Position numbers and translations under genes: made by a program
Part shown: positions 35,101-46,120 of the stretch, one piece after another
How the letters are laid out: each line of letters starts with the position of its first letter
Numbering within the stretch: position 1 is the stretch's first letter
The notes under the pieces: generated by a model
Database searches by the model: none
Seen by the model: the letters and a program-made list of their open reading frames with translations, nothing else
Told to the model about the DNA's origin: nothing
Assembly (NCBI GenBank): GCA_963555705.1
Contig: OY743174.1
Coordinates: 27,221,608-27,285,607, forward strand
Direction of reading: 5' to 3'
DNA from: Ligustrum vulgare
Lineage: Eukaryota; Streptophyta; Magnoliopsida; Lamiales; Oleaceae
Length of the DNA stretch: 64,000 bases

Positions 35101-38100
35101 CACTAATTTAGATAGTAAACAAATAAAAAACAAAAACCTCCTACAACAGATTCTGGACTTTTAACTTGCATTTCTTGGGTTCTTCCTCTTTTCTTCTTAG
35201 AACCAGATGTAGGGTTATCCTGCTCAACTTTTTGTTGTTTTCTCTGACATTTAAATTAAGATTGAAGAAAAAATATTTTAGTTGATGCGATGAATATACA
35301 AAAGTAAAACGGGTATAAAGCAATAAATTTCGGATTAAACAGGCAACGGAACCAAATCTTAGTAAAACTATGAGATTAAATAGTACAATTTGACATCAAC
35401 AATCACATACAAATTTGACAAAGTATGCATCTACAAACCTCTCTAGACCAAAGCTTCATCGAGCATCAACTCTCTCAGCTCTTGACTGAAGTAATAATAT
35501 ATATTTGATTAACTAACATGGTGCCAATCAACGACTTGAAACATTGTAACTCTATCATCATCCTAAGGCATTTCACCTTATTCAATGGAATAAGTAAAAT
35601 AAACGTAGAGCATGTTTGGATTTGGAAATTTAAGTTCATGGCTTATAAGCTATTGGCCCCATAAAATGTGGGATTTATAGCGTATGAGAAGCAAAATAAA
35701 CTCATGTGGCTTCTTTCAACCAAAAAACTATGTTGTCCCCTGCCTTACACGTCGTACACTTATTTTCCGGTCATGTTCATAGTGTATCATGAGGAATCTT
35801 AGCTAAAAGGTGTGACTTACAATTCTCTGCCCGTGGTAAGGGTTATTAAAAGACAGATTGCCTGGCACAGATTGTTTAACAGAGTTGATCCTGGAATTTT
35901 CAGAGGTTGGACTTGCAGAGCCACGAAGCATCGCTCTACTTGAAGTTACAAATGTATTTTGTTGTTCAGGTGCAAGAGATGTGGCAGGTTCTAGATTTCC
36001 ATCTTTCAGCTTCTTCAAAGGCAGTGAAAGATCATCAAGAGAATCAGAAGGTAACCTACATCTTCTCTTTGTAATTGAAGTGGTAATATGAGTAAGTTTC
36101 TGATCGCAAGGAGTTGACTGCTCCATCTGATTCTGTTTCGAGTTCAAGGAACGAGGCATTTTCTCTTCAATGTTGTCCGTTCCATTGCCTAAGCTCCCTA
36201 CTGGAACAGTCACTGTTGTGCCTCCCTGCTTTTCAGTATCTGATGATGGGATTAAGACATCCTGAGAGAATTGCCAAAGATAATGGTGTTATTAAACTTA
36301 TTCCTCATAGTAGATGAACAAGTTTCCTATCAAGAATGTATCAAACAATGAAGTGCAAACCCAGGCAACAACCACTGAACTATGAAGGCCTAGGTTGAGG
36401 GACTACAGGCTTGTCATACATATTCTAACAAGAAAATATTCACAGTCGGAACAAACAGAAGAAAACTTGAGATAATATAAGAAAAATATATTTTAAAGGG
36501 AAAAAAAAAGTTATGATGGGTACAAGAGTGTCAATGGAATTTAACCGTTAGAAACCTTTAAAGAGTGACCGGCAGCCTAGAGTTCAAGTTGTCCACCCTT
36601 CCAGCCTCTATTGCAAAACAAGATTAGATACATAACTTCAAATGATATAAAGCTTATTTTATAAACATAAACATATTTGCAAGAAAAGGTTGAAACTGCA
36701 GGCCAAATTCAACATGATGCTTGCCACAAAATGGTAGCAAACAAAAGCCCACCAGCATTATGAAACCAGGATGACCCCTTTATTCTCTCTCCTTTCTTTC
36801 AACTAAGGCGTAAAGAACAAAAGTCACAGGTATAGTGATCAACTAAAGCCATTTAGGGAAGGAGGATGTATCCATTGTATAGATCATAATCACATTTTAG
36901 GAAGCAAATTCATTTCAAACCAAGTATGAATTTCTTAAAAGAAAACGTAAAAATAGGTACAGTGCTAGTAGTCCAATAGGGTCATTTTAACCAGAAGACA
37001 GGAATATTACTTACTTCTTCGATATTGTATATAACAATACAAGGGTAAATCCTTATGCCTCTCTCTCCTCTTGCCAATAGGTGCAGTGCTAGTAGTCCAA
37101 TAGGGTCATTTTAACCAGAAGACAGGAATATTACTTACTTCTTCGATATTATATATAACAATATAAGGGTAAATTCTTATGCCTCTCTCTCCTCTTGCCA
37201 AAGTTACATGTTGCTAAATCATAGAGCAAGAATTTTTTTCCATATTACATGCAGATGACTAGATAAATTTCAGATATTTTAGATAAGAGAAAAAAGAGCC
37301 GGCCAGCCAAGAATAAGGACAAACCTTTTCCAGGAAAAGAGAGAGAGAGAGAGAGAGAATCTGAATTCTGAGAAAAAATTGAAGAGTATTGACAAACCTG
37401 GGAAGATGCAGTCCATTTACTATATTTCCATTCCATGTGTGGTCTTATTTTTGACTGATGCAATTCCATATTCTTTTGCGACTGCTTGAAGAGGATATTG
37501 TACCTATTATCTTCAAGCTCCTTCATAATTACTCCGCTCCACCATCCACCATCGAAGAATGCATCAATTTTTTCGGACAAACCATATTTTTTATCCTTAA
37601 GAAGCGGTGGGGAAGGTCTGACATGAAGGGGATCAACAGTTACTTTCAAATGCTGAGCCTCATTACCAACATTTTGACTCAATTCCACTACAAAAGATCC
37701 ATCTCTTGCTATGTCATGTATAATTGCTGGGAACCAAGCATTCTGACAATTTTCTTCTTCAATTGAAACTTCTATGGTTTTCCCAACAGCAAGCATAAAA
37801 GCTACTTTGCTCTTCCGGCATTCCACAAAAACAAAGAAAATAAATACATCAAAAATTGAAAGTATAGATCAACGCAACCATACGTGAAAATTTAGCAAAT
37901 TCAATGTGCTAAATTTGAGTGCATTTCAATATAAAATCGAGCCAGAATGCAGAAATATCATCAATGTACAAAAAATTACAATGTAATGAATTAGTAGTAA
38001 AGAACTTACACTTTCTTACATATATTAATTACTAAATAGGAACCATGGAAAATTATTAGATGCGTGCATTCTCCAACTCAACTAATTAACCATCATTCGA

Positions 38101-38646
38101 CCTTCAAATGAAAAAAACCCAGAACACGTAGATAATGAAAATAATATTTCAAGATAAAATGGAAATGCTGCACTCTGTGATCTTTACCGGTTGAATGGGT
38201 CGGATCCAGCGTCCATCGACCCAATCCCAGTGAACTCGGAGGTTCGAAATCTGAAAGTCGAGCTCGTCTGGCGGGTTCTGGAAAGTAACCACAAATTTCG
38301 GACCTTCTTCGATCTTCTTTATCACACCTATCCACCAGCCATCCCTGTAGTAGGCATCAACTACGTCGTTCACTTCAAAGCCCTCCACGATCTCCGACGG
38401 AGGTGGTGCCGGCCTCACAAATTTTAAATCAACAAACTCCCGCAGCAAATCAGACCCGTTATCATCCGCCAAGAGAGACTGGTATTCCACATAAAGTTTG
38501 TTTTTCCTTTTAGACTTGTAATTTTTTCCCTTAAATTTTGCAGGCAAGGGAATTACAGTTGCTAAAAAATACACGTCCTTGAAACCCTCCTCGTCTGTTT
38601 TTACTTCGATTGGGGACCCTTCGGGGAAGAGAGATTTTTTGCCCAT
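26155..38646 (-). CDS. DUF724-type protein with Agenet modules and AT-hook
   Basis: Thirteen exons (minus): 38646-38188, 37811-37398, 36261-35821, 35219-35138, 35045-34921, 34798-34717, 34611-34487, 34363-34282, 34196-34072, 27815-27719, 27638-27330, 27123-26965, 26885-26155. They total 3231 bases, 1076 residues; all phases agree. I chose MGKKSLFPEGSPIEV as start; an in-frame ATG lies 33 bases upstream. Exons 1-2 hold four Agenet-like modules (WWIGVIKK and WWSGVIMKE mark the second and fourth), a fold that in relatives reads histone tails or DNA. Exons 4-9 are three copies of one two-exon module. Exon 10 has the AT-hook/NLS KKKRGRPRK. Exon 12 has PLSKWIEEIQTP. The last exon has the DUF724 core (LPFVKNVMLWSAIESMDVFQ, from about residue 889) and a coiled coil. 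A nuclear chromatin or RNA-transport role is family-based inference. Exon 6 has a damaged acceptor. All other introns are GT-AG. Confidence 0.87.
27719..27815 (-). other. AT-hook exon of the DUF724 gene
   Basis: A 97-base exon between TTTTTAG and GTCTGT encodes GSKQPETEESLHKKKRGRPR and onward. KKKRGRPRK contains the GRP core of an AT-hook and could also act as a nuclear localisation signal. It starts in phase 0 and ends in phase 1, like the 82-base first exon of the triplicated module, whose KKKRGR segment aligns with it. Confidence 0.85.
28369..29505 (+). mobile_element. Solo LTR (1137 bp) of the same family as the 10-kb element at 48341
   Basis: It begins TGTAGCGACC and ends GGGGCGCTACA, with flanks AAAGT and CAAGT that look like a slightly diverged target duplication. 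The first 250 bases and last 215 bases match the LTRs at 48341 and 55575 (for example AGCCAAGTCAAGAAAT and GAGAAATTATGACATTGTCA). The middle is a different, CCA/CAC-rich sequence. No internal region remains, so it probably formed by LTR-LTR recombination. A 272-codon ORF inside it is low-complexity Pro/Thr/His and is not called. Confidence 0.83.
30490..32110 (+). pseudogene. hAT (Ac/RICESLEEPER-like) transposase relic
   Basis: Fragments in several frames keep the family order. FTFDN-type FDNVSINKLDVDKLCR is near 30865. HVRCVLHF is near 30945, followed by VQGGIKHIKKQMNRIRGAL. NSTIFERLFIIERN is near 31335. The C-terminal dimerisation part is near 31800-32060 (SEELKNYFKQELSR, then RYPIV and a degenerate SESDFSAGK). 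These proteins cut and paste hAT elements. Numerous stops and frameshifts make it dead. I could not fix its terminal repeats. Confidence 0.78.
32807..32966. repeat. 80-bp tandem duplication
   Basis: TCTATACAAATCCCCAA occurs at 32821 and again 80 bases later at 32901, within longer matching copies that differ at a few bases. Confidence 0.85.
33700..33865. mobile_element. MITE-like element
   Basis: About 165 AT-rich bases with imperfect inverted ends: GTGTTCGACGGCTCATTA on the left and, on the other strand, CTTTCGGCTCCTCATTA on the right. No ORF. The family is not recognised. Confidence 0.5.
33903..34071 (-). repeat. Partial fourth copy of the intragenic repeat unit
   Basis: Sequence after exon 9 continues as in the other units (GATTTCAAGACATCAAATGAG ... 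matches the stretch before exons 6 and 8) and then diverges at about 33903, before the KKKRGR exon. A 23-bp stretch with CAAATGAGTTGACTATGC is itself duplicated at 33939-33985. Confidence 0.6.
34072..35219 (-). repeat. Three tandem copies of a two-exon module in the DUF724 gene
   Basis: Each copy has an 82-base exon (KKRGR and KSPES motifs) and a 125-base exon (SIDKESL, EQEQQSNDS and RIK motifs), 207 bases or 69 codons in all, starting and ending in phase 0. Exon pairs are 35219-35138/35045-34921, 34798-34717/34611-34487 and 34363-34282/34196-34072, spaced 415-435 bases. Donors after the 82-base exons are GAG|GTTTTT, GAG|GTATTT and GAG|GTATTT. Adding or removing a whole module keeps the reading frame. 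Confidence 0.85.
36956..37203. repeat. 124-bp tandem duplication in an intron of the DUF724 gene
   Basis: GCAGTGCTAGTAGTCCAATA-type sequence at 36956 recurs 124 bases later at 37080. The copies differ by a handful of bases, so the event is fairly recent. It lies in the intron between exons 2 and 3. Confidence 0.9.
37337..37360. repeat. GA microsatellite
   Basis: About ten GA units in the intron between exons 2 and 3 of the DUF724 gene. Confidence 0.9.
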
Positions 38647-39894
38647 TCTGTGGCAGCTCTTCTTCTGGTCGTAGGACACAGTTCACCCATAGCCCAAGCC
38701 CTACGGTTTTTTGTTTTATTTTTGTGAATTGAGAATTTTTTTATTTATTTTTTTTTTTGATTACTAATTTTTATTTTTGAGTTGTCATCAGTTCGTGACG
38801 ATAGCTTTTCAGTTTTTGGCATTCAAGCGGTGCGTCTTTTAGCGAGTCACGGTGACGCTAAACATATTTTTTCTGATGAACGAGGAATTTAGGCTGTGCA
38901 TTTTTTATATTTTTATTTTTATTTTCATTTTCAAAAATATTTTTTATATTTTCTATAAGTGTTTTCAAAATTGATAAAAACGCTCTTGTTTTAAAAATGA
39001 AAATTTGAAAAATTCGTTTTGTTTGAAATTTTACCAAATACTGTTTTGTGTACTTGTAATTATATTGCTTATGAATATGATATAGACAATATAAATGAAA
39101 TAGAGATGTCATATTTGAGTTTGACACAACAAAAATAAATGAGTAGCAATTTGTTCTCGCACTTATGCCATTTGAGCTACCTGATTAAAATCAAACTGAA
39201 TGGGTTCGCATGCTTCAAATGATTAGGACTCATCATCAAAAATCATATTTTCTTGAAAATATTCTGTAAACAACTTGTCCAATGCGAGCTCTTAGATAAT
39301 GAAGTTATGTATTGTGTAGTACGTGACAAGATGTGTCTTTGCCTAATTAGTAGAACATTACTAATAAAAAACTTCAAAATAAGAAATCTGGCATTTAAAA
39401 CTCCAATGCATCGTCAATCACATTGCAGTATGAAGAATGTCTGTAATTGAACAACTCTTCTTTTTCACGAATCGTCCTCCTCCTACATAATTGTGTAGAT
39501 GACATCAACGTTCTCGATAGGGCATGAAATCTATGTTTGTTTGGATATCCAACATCAACCAAGTAAAACTCATCTGCGCATAAATTAACAAGTTCTAAAC
39601 TTATGTGTCAAAAGAATTTTACTCAAACAAGAAAAAATAATATAATATACCTCCACATAACATTAAAAATTCGTTTGAGTCGGTAGTAACACCGTCCATG
39701 TTGTCTATACTGAAGGTTTAACTTCAATTCAAACTTTTTATTAGAACTAAATAGGAGCTTAATTAATTCATACTAGTATTCATTATTTATTGGAACCAAA
39801 TAGGGGTTCAATTAATTTATACACTAATTCATTGTTTCACAAATAGTTGACACTTGACATCCTGGACTAAAAGAAAACCATTCGACATCATACC
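38647..39894. other. Upstream region of the DUF724 gene
   Basis: 38647-38760 presumably holds the 5' UTR and core promoter, with T-rich tracts at 38700-38760. I could not assign a TATA box with confidence. Farther out it is AT-rich without a gene. Confidence 0.4.
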
Positions 39895-39909
39895 AACAAA
39901 AGTAACAAG

Positions 39910-40172
39910 ACCCCCAGGGCACATCTCCAAGTGGTAAAGGGGATGGGTGGTAAGTGCTCAGCGCAGCTGTGTGCTTGGTTCGATTCCCCGCAGGTGGAAT
40001 TGGCCTTGTGGCAAGCAGGAGTTATTGAGCGTTTCTCATGCTTACCATAAGCCCTTCCACCCTGGCTCCTTGGAGGCATAACCTGGATTTACTTTCCCGA
40101 ACCAATGGCCTTGGGCGTGGTCGGTTCGGACCCTCAGGGTGTGGGCTACACCTTTTTTTTTTTTTTTTTTTT
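39910..40172 (+). mobile_element. SINE with perfect 15-bp target duplications
   Basis: A tRNA-derived head shows an A-box-like GTGGTAAAGGGG and a B box GGTTCGATTCC near 39978. The body ends in GGGCTACACC and a run of about 20 T. The sequence AACAAAAGTAACAAG flanks it exactly at 39895-39909 and 40173-40187. It is non-coding; RNA polymerase III transcription and LINE enzymes would move it. The perfect duplications argue for a recent insertion. Confidence 0.92.
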
Positions 40173-40549
40173 AACAAAAGTAACAAGTGTGTACATTATA
40201 ATATTATTATTACAGCCAAATAATATTTCACTGCACCAAACAAAAATTAGAACTAAAATCTATAAATGAACCTAAGAAGATTCGTTAGGTACTTTAAGTA
40301 AGTAGGGTTTGACCTACCAAATTACCTCAATTTAAAATGAGATTGTTAATTATTAGATTTTTCATAATTTCCAGATTTCACAAACAAGATTGCATTTCAT
40401 ATACTTTGCGATCTAATTAGTAGCGCATATATGACTTGTTCCATCTCATTTTATGCCATGGAAAAAGAAAAACATTTTCTCCAAAAACCCAGTAAATGGC
40501 TTCCAAATCTTTTCTTTTGTTTTCTCTTGCGAACTACAGTATCATATTA

Positions 40550-40690
40550 GCTGTGTTATGCACAAGATACACGACGAAAAGCAACATGGAGGATTCAAAT
40601 CCAGAAAAAAAAAAATCATATTTGCAGTGTTATGCACAAGATATACAATGAAAAGCAACATGGAAGAATCTAAAATAAAATTCATACATT
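40550..40690. repeat. 74-bp tandem duplication
   Basis: GTGTTATGCACAAGATA occurs at about 40554 and 40628, with following AAAAGCAACATGGA in both copies. Confidence 0.8.
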
Positions 40691-41739
40691 TAAACTAATT
40701 AGTTTCATAAATCCTCAAATCTGAAATACTAAAAAAAATCCAACAATAATCTAATCTGTGTGTGCGCGAGATGAATAAGGGATAGAGGAGAGTGGTGACT
40801 TACCATGGCAGTGGTGGTGGTCGTTGGTGGCAAACGTAGGCAATTGGTGGCGCTGTGAAACGGGTGAGGGAGAGTTGAGAGTGAGCCGAGTGACTGAGAG
40901 GGAAATGTCGGGTCTTTGCTTTGGATATTTTAGGTCAATTTCCTTTACAAGTTTTGAAAAATATTTTCGAAATAATTTTTCAAAAACAGCGCAAACGAAC
41001 GAGTTTTCTGCGTTTATGAGATAGAAAATAGAAAACAACAAAGAGAACGTAGCCCGAGCCTCTCTTTTGCAAAAGTCTCCCTACATGTTTTTAAATATAT
41101 ATTTTTACACAATTTCTCAAATCACTTTTTAACCTCACATATTTTTTCTCTACTTTTCAACCGCATATTTTACCTAGAAAATATAAAAAAAATATTTTTA
41201 AACACAAAAATTTAACAAATAGAGTCTTTTCAACAAGTTGCTCAAACTACTTTTTAACCACACACATTTTCTATCTTCAATTTTAACTACTATTTTTTAC
41301 CTCAAAATTATAAATAAATCAGTTTATAAACGACACAATGTTTAGCTTCTGTGTGAGATTCATTATTTGAAACAATATGGTTTGAAATAGTAAATTTTTG
41401 GAGAATATATGATTAAAAAGTAGGAAAACATTTTTAGATTTATGTTTAAATTATTTTATTGGAACAATTGTGTGATTAAAAATGAGTTTTGAAAAAATAA
41501 TATTTTGAATAATGGATAACACACAAGATCTTAAAGTATAAAGTATTTGATCGAAAATTAATTTTGAAAACGTATATTATTATAAGAAAAATTGTAAAAT
41601 TGTAATATTTATGAACAAGTTTACCAAACACATCAAAGTCCATTTTGCAAAATCTACAAAATAAGAAATTAATTAGATCTATTTACATTTGAATTAAAAT
41701 ATTATTTAGCCTCTGTTTGGCAATAGTGTTTAAAAATAA
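40691..41739. other. AT-rich intergenic sequence, no gene
   Basis: No supported ORF or known element. A 96-codon minus-strand ORF (40751-41041) has no recognisable domain. Confidence 0.6.
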
Positions 41740-43108
41740 CTAGTATTTCACCCGTGCGTTGCACGAAAATTATTATTTTCAATATCGATTTCAATAAATA
41801 TTCATAAATTTTTAGTGATTATACATAATCAACACATATAAATGCATAAAAAAAAATTATCTATTATAATGGTTATTAGAATTTAAAAAATAACATAAGT
41901 AATTTAAATTATTAAAAAACTCTTTGAATAGGAAACGATAATTTATTTATTTAAATAACAAATTATAATTGATTTCAATAATTTTTATGAATTTAACAAC
42001 TTCATTGAAAATGTAAATTTAGTAGTTTTTTAATGATATTTCACATTTGATGTAATATTATGTGCACGAATATTGTTGCACGTGAAAGGTATTAACATAT
42101 TTCTCATAACTTCTACATTTGTCTCTTATATTTAACGTACTTTTTAATTTTCATTCAAAAACACCGATCACAATAATTAAAAAAGAAATAGTCAAAATAT
42201 TTGGATTTAACCAATACAACTTTTTTTACAAAAATAAGTAGTCAAAATAATAATTTTTAAAATCTCGTGATTATCATGATATGATAATCTAGTAAAGTTG
42301 GAGATTACGAAATTATATCGAAAATTGTACCCAATAGTCTTTAAGAATTATGAAAATTAAGAATGATTAAAAAATATTAATCATTCTATTAATATTATTG
42401 ACTAAAAAAATCAAAGCATTAATTCTTTATTATTAACCTTCATTAAACAACTTTTTCTATAAATTATTTATAAGCAGTACATTTTTTCAACCCACTTTTT
42501 AACAACATATTTTAAAATTATTTTTCAACCACACATTTTACCTCGAAACAAAAATATAGTTGTTGAATGGAAGCTTAATTTATTAAAATAATTAATAATA
42601 ATATATAATATATATTTTAGAAAATATGACCATTAATAATTAAAGCACAATTTAATTATTGATGGATACGCATATGATTTATAATATTAAGAACAACAAA
42701 TAAAAACAAAGCCCCTATTCGTTTCCATTAAATTTTTCTCATTTTTCTACAGTTCTCAATCTCAACCTTCCATCAAAAGTCAAGCACACAATTTTTTTTT
42801 ACTTTTCGACCAAATCTCAACCATCATTTCTCCTAAAAATCACTATTTATTTTTAAAAAACTTATTTTAAACAATATCAAACACACTCAAAATCAATGAT
42901 TAAATAATAATTTTAATATTGATAATTAAAAATATTGATTGAACTCATTCAATATTAATTTTAATAATAAAAATAATTATAATTATAACCAAAATATACA
43001 AATAATAATATCATCATATTAATTATTTATTATAATACTAAAATATGAAGAATTTAAGAATTAAATTCTGCCAAATTATCCTACTTTTATATATAGTATA
43101 TATATAGA
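41740..43108 (-). mobile_element. Non-autonomous Helitron A
   Basis: On the minus strand it begins TCTATATATATACTATATAT after an A (43108) and ends with a hairpin CGTGCAACGCACG followed by GGTGAAATACTAG at 41740, then T. The 5' TC, the 3' CTAG with an upstream hairpin, and insertion between A and T are the Helitron hallmarks. The interior is AT-rich without Rep or helicase domains, so it would depend on an autonomous partner. Confidence 0.82.
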
Positions 43109-43720
43109 TTTTCACCATTGTGATGAACTGAAATTGCTATCCGCAATATAGATAAGCATTCATAAAATTTAATGATTATACATAATCAACACAAATACAA
43201 AAGATACATAAATAATTTTTTATTACAACAATTATTAAAATTTAAAAAAAATCCAAATTATAAAAAACTTTATTGAATGATAAATGCAAATTCTGTAATT
43301 TTTTAATTGTATATCATGTTAGATGTAGTATTATGAGCACAAATATTCATATTTGTTCAAGATATAAATATATTTATCATAATTTCTGTATTTACCTTAC
43401 ATATTTAACTTTCTCTCCATTGTCGTTCAAAAATCACATTAAACTATAAATATGTGTTTAATCTTAACTCATCAAATATATGACAATTGAATAGTATTGA
43501 AGATCGAGAAATTATTATATTACATAATCTTTGCGCAATTATTAAAATTAAAATTATTAAAAAAATATTAATCATTGTTTGGTATTTACGATAAAAATAA
43601 TATATATATATATATGGGCAATAAATGCATTCATAACTATTCAGATTTTTGCATTCACACTAATCCATTTTGCATTCACATTAATCCACTATTCTCCCTT
43701 TATATATAGTATAGTATAGA
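43109..43720 (-). mobile_element. Non-autonomous Helitron B, abutting Helitron A
   Basis: On the minus strand it starts TCTATACTATACTATATATA at 43720 after an A. The 3' part resembles that of Helitron A (shared GATTATACATAATCAACACA in plus reading) but the terminal hairpin and CTAG are decayed or were cut by the arrival of A. Head-to-tail placement is directly visible. Confidence 0.68.
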
Positions 43721-44546
43721 TTGTTTCCAAATGTGAAGTTAAATAGTGTGAAAGGGTTTTGAATTTATGTGTAAAATTATTTTGCCTCTGTTTGATAATT
43801 TGTTTATTAAAAAATTTATATATTACACATTTTCTCGACCACTTTTTAATCATACACAATTTTCAAAATTACTTTTTAACCACATATTTTATCTCTAAAA
43901 CATCAAATTCTTTGTTTATAAACAAAAAAAAACTTATACCAAACAGAAGCTTTATTAAAAGAATATTCAATTGATGATGAATAAAAAAAATTAACTTTAA
44001 AAGTGGGCGACAAACATTAACTTATTGATTTATAAAAATATGTCATATCCCAAGTAAAATAAAATCTTACATTTTAAATTGAAAATTCCACTAAATAGAG
44101 CATGATCATGTAGCGAGTTTTATGTTGATAACTCTCTGATTCTTTAAAGATCAAAGAGTACCGAGTTTTATGTTGATACCCATCACAAACTTAATAACTC
44201 GGGTGAAAAATGCTACAAAGTAAGTATAAGATCAAAAAAGTGCAATTTGTTTATTCTCTTTATTTTTTTTAAAATGGGACTTAGGTCCCTAGCATATAGT
44301 CATTTACAAAGTCTATACTTATTAACCGAAGACGTTCCATACAAAAAATTCAACATGCATGAAATAAATAATTTCTTTTAACCGACTCAAACACTCCCAA
44401 ACTTATTTTACAATAGGCTTATGTGACAATTAGAGGTGTCAAGATGGACGGACGGGCCAACCAGACCCATCACCAATGAAAACCACTGGCTGACCCATGA
44501 CCCAAGCGGGTGGTTCATGGGTCAAGAAGATGTAAACAACTTATTA
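43721..44546. other. AT-rich intergenic sequence, no gene
   Basis: No gene or known element recognised. A GC-richer stretch with repeated CCATGACCCA/CCCATCACC-like words lies at 44430-44520. Confidence 0.55.
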
Positions 44547-44960
44547 TTAGCAAATTCTACAAATGGTAAACATTCTTCTCAACTTTTCAGGTTCTTGTTA
44601 TTATAGTGTGTAGAAGTTGAGTTAAGGTTCTATTAACTACCTCTGTTTGTCCATCGGTTTGAGGGTGACATGTAGTCAAAAACAGTAATTTAGTACCCAT
44701 CTTCCCACACAAGACCTTCTAAAAGTAACTAAGGAACTTAACATCCTTATCAGACACAATACTCCTAGGCACCCCTATGAAGTCTTATTAACTCATATGA
44801 CAAGGAATTAAATGTGCCATTTTACTAAACATCTCCACTACTACGAATATGGAATCTCTACCCCTTTTTGTCCTAGGAAAAACCTAAAACAAAGTTCATG
44901 ATATATCCACTCAAGGTTCATTAGGAACCAGTAAAGATGTGTACAAACCTTATGGTAGAA
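44547..44960 (-). pseudogene. Chromovirus-type gypsy integrase fragment
   Basis: Minus-strand reading gives [20 protein letters not shown], then GVPRSIVSDKDVKFLSYF and [16 protein letters not shown]. These hold the three catalytic-core blocks (D in the first is lost, D in VSDKD and E in TEVVNRTL are visible). Several stops. The wording of the blocks is typical of chromoviruses, unlike the OTA elements elsewhere in the window. No LTRs are attached. Confidence 0.82.
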
Positions 44961-45240
44961 CTCTAGTCTAATGGTAGGAGGGATTTAAGAATCTTTGTAC
45001 TTAACCCCTAGGTACAAGGTTCGATCCCTGCGAAAGGCAAAAATCTACTTCAGAAGATCTCTGGGGGAAGTGGAAAGTTCATGAGTACGATGCCCAGTGA
45101 GACCGTGCAACTCGAGGCCGGTGAGACTGCGAGTCATTACAGTCAAACCGAGCCTCAGGACACAGAACATAAGATATTTGCTTCTTAAACCCGTTGAGAT
45201 GCGGAGACAAGAACTAAGATTTGTGAATGTCACAAAAAGT
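44951..45240 (+). mobile_element. Probable tRNA-derived SINE
   Basis: A-box-like TAGTCTAATGG near 44966 and B box GGTTCGATCCC near 45020, at SINE-like spacing. The 3' end and target duplications are not clear, so the extent is approximate. Its sequence is not that of the SINE at 39910. Confidence 0.55.
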
Positions 45241-45904
45241 GTCTAATTCTTTGATAAATTCTATGTTTGAATGACACAAAGATGAATAATCTTAGATAAG
45301 TTCCAACATAGTTCAATCAAGAACACCATAAAGGGAATCCTCACATTTTTAGATATACAATAACTCAAATAATATCAAACTTCTATTTTAAATACATAAA
45401 AAAAACCCTTATATGAGTTTAAGGGTCGAAATAACAATGCTAAACGTCAATAGTGGGCCTAAAACAATAGCAAAACGGAAAAATTTGAGGAAATGAAAAA
45501 CCATGATTGCTTGGTTGAAATGGAATGCGATCACCCAAGTTTCAATTATAAAATTCGAGAGTAAAAGGCTTGAACCAAGCAATCACTTGGTTATATATGT
45601 TAAGGTTTGATCACTTGGTTGTTTTTCTGCCACTCTTGATGTCTCTTATTTTTGTCTTGAACATTGGCTTCCATCCACTTGTACTAGTCTTGGGCCTTCT
45701 TTTATCACCCTATGCTTGATCTTTGGAGCCATCGAAGTTGTGCTTGAAGTCAAGCTTATGACTTTAACTAAACACTTTTTGGAAGGAAACCAAAATTTCT
45801 ACTCTTATTGCTTATTTATCATTTATTTATTTCTTTTCTTGCTTTCATTTGATTAACTGTCAACCTTTGTAGGTCAAGTTTTTATTTATTTATTTTTTTT
45901 TTTT

Positions 45905-46120
45905 TGTGAAATCCTAAGCGGCCATGTTCTCAACAAGTTTGGGGGTGAGTGACTACCAAGAACATCAAAAGCCTAGGTCAATCTTGAACCTCACAACCAA
46001 ACATCAAACCAAGGAAGTTCCATTAACTCTTCTCTTCTTTACACTATGTTCTTTTTCTACATGAGGACAACGTGCAATTCAAATTCGGAGTTGATTTCAT
46101 TTTTTTTTTAATATTGAAAT
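45905..46120 (+). mobile_element. Post-pol fragment of an OTA-type gypsy element
   Basis: Shares ordered blocks with the reverse complement of 20-180: AATCCTAAGCG, CTCAACAAGTTTGGGGG and AAGCCTAGGTCAAT. This is the untranslated, polypurine-containing part that precedes the 3' LTR. Sequence from 46121 may be its decayed LTR, but I could not confirm it. Confidence 0.6.

Noticed and set aside
35141..35323. 60-codon minus-strand ORF overlapping the first module exon
   Set aside because: It is an alternative frame of the 82-base exon; the frame encoding KKKRGR joins in phase with neighbours and is shared by all copies.
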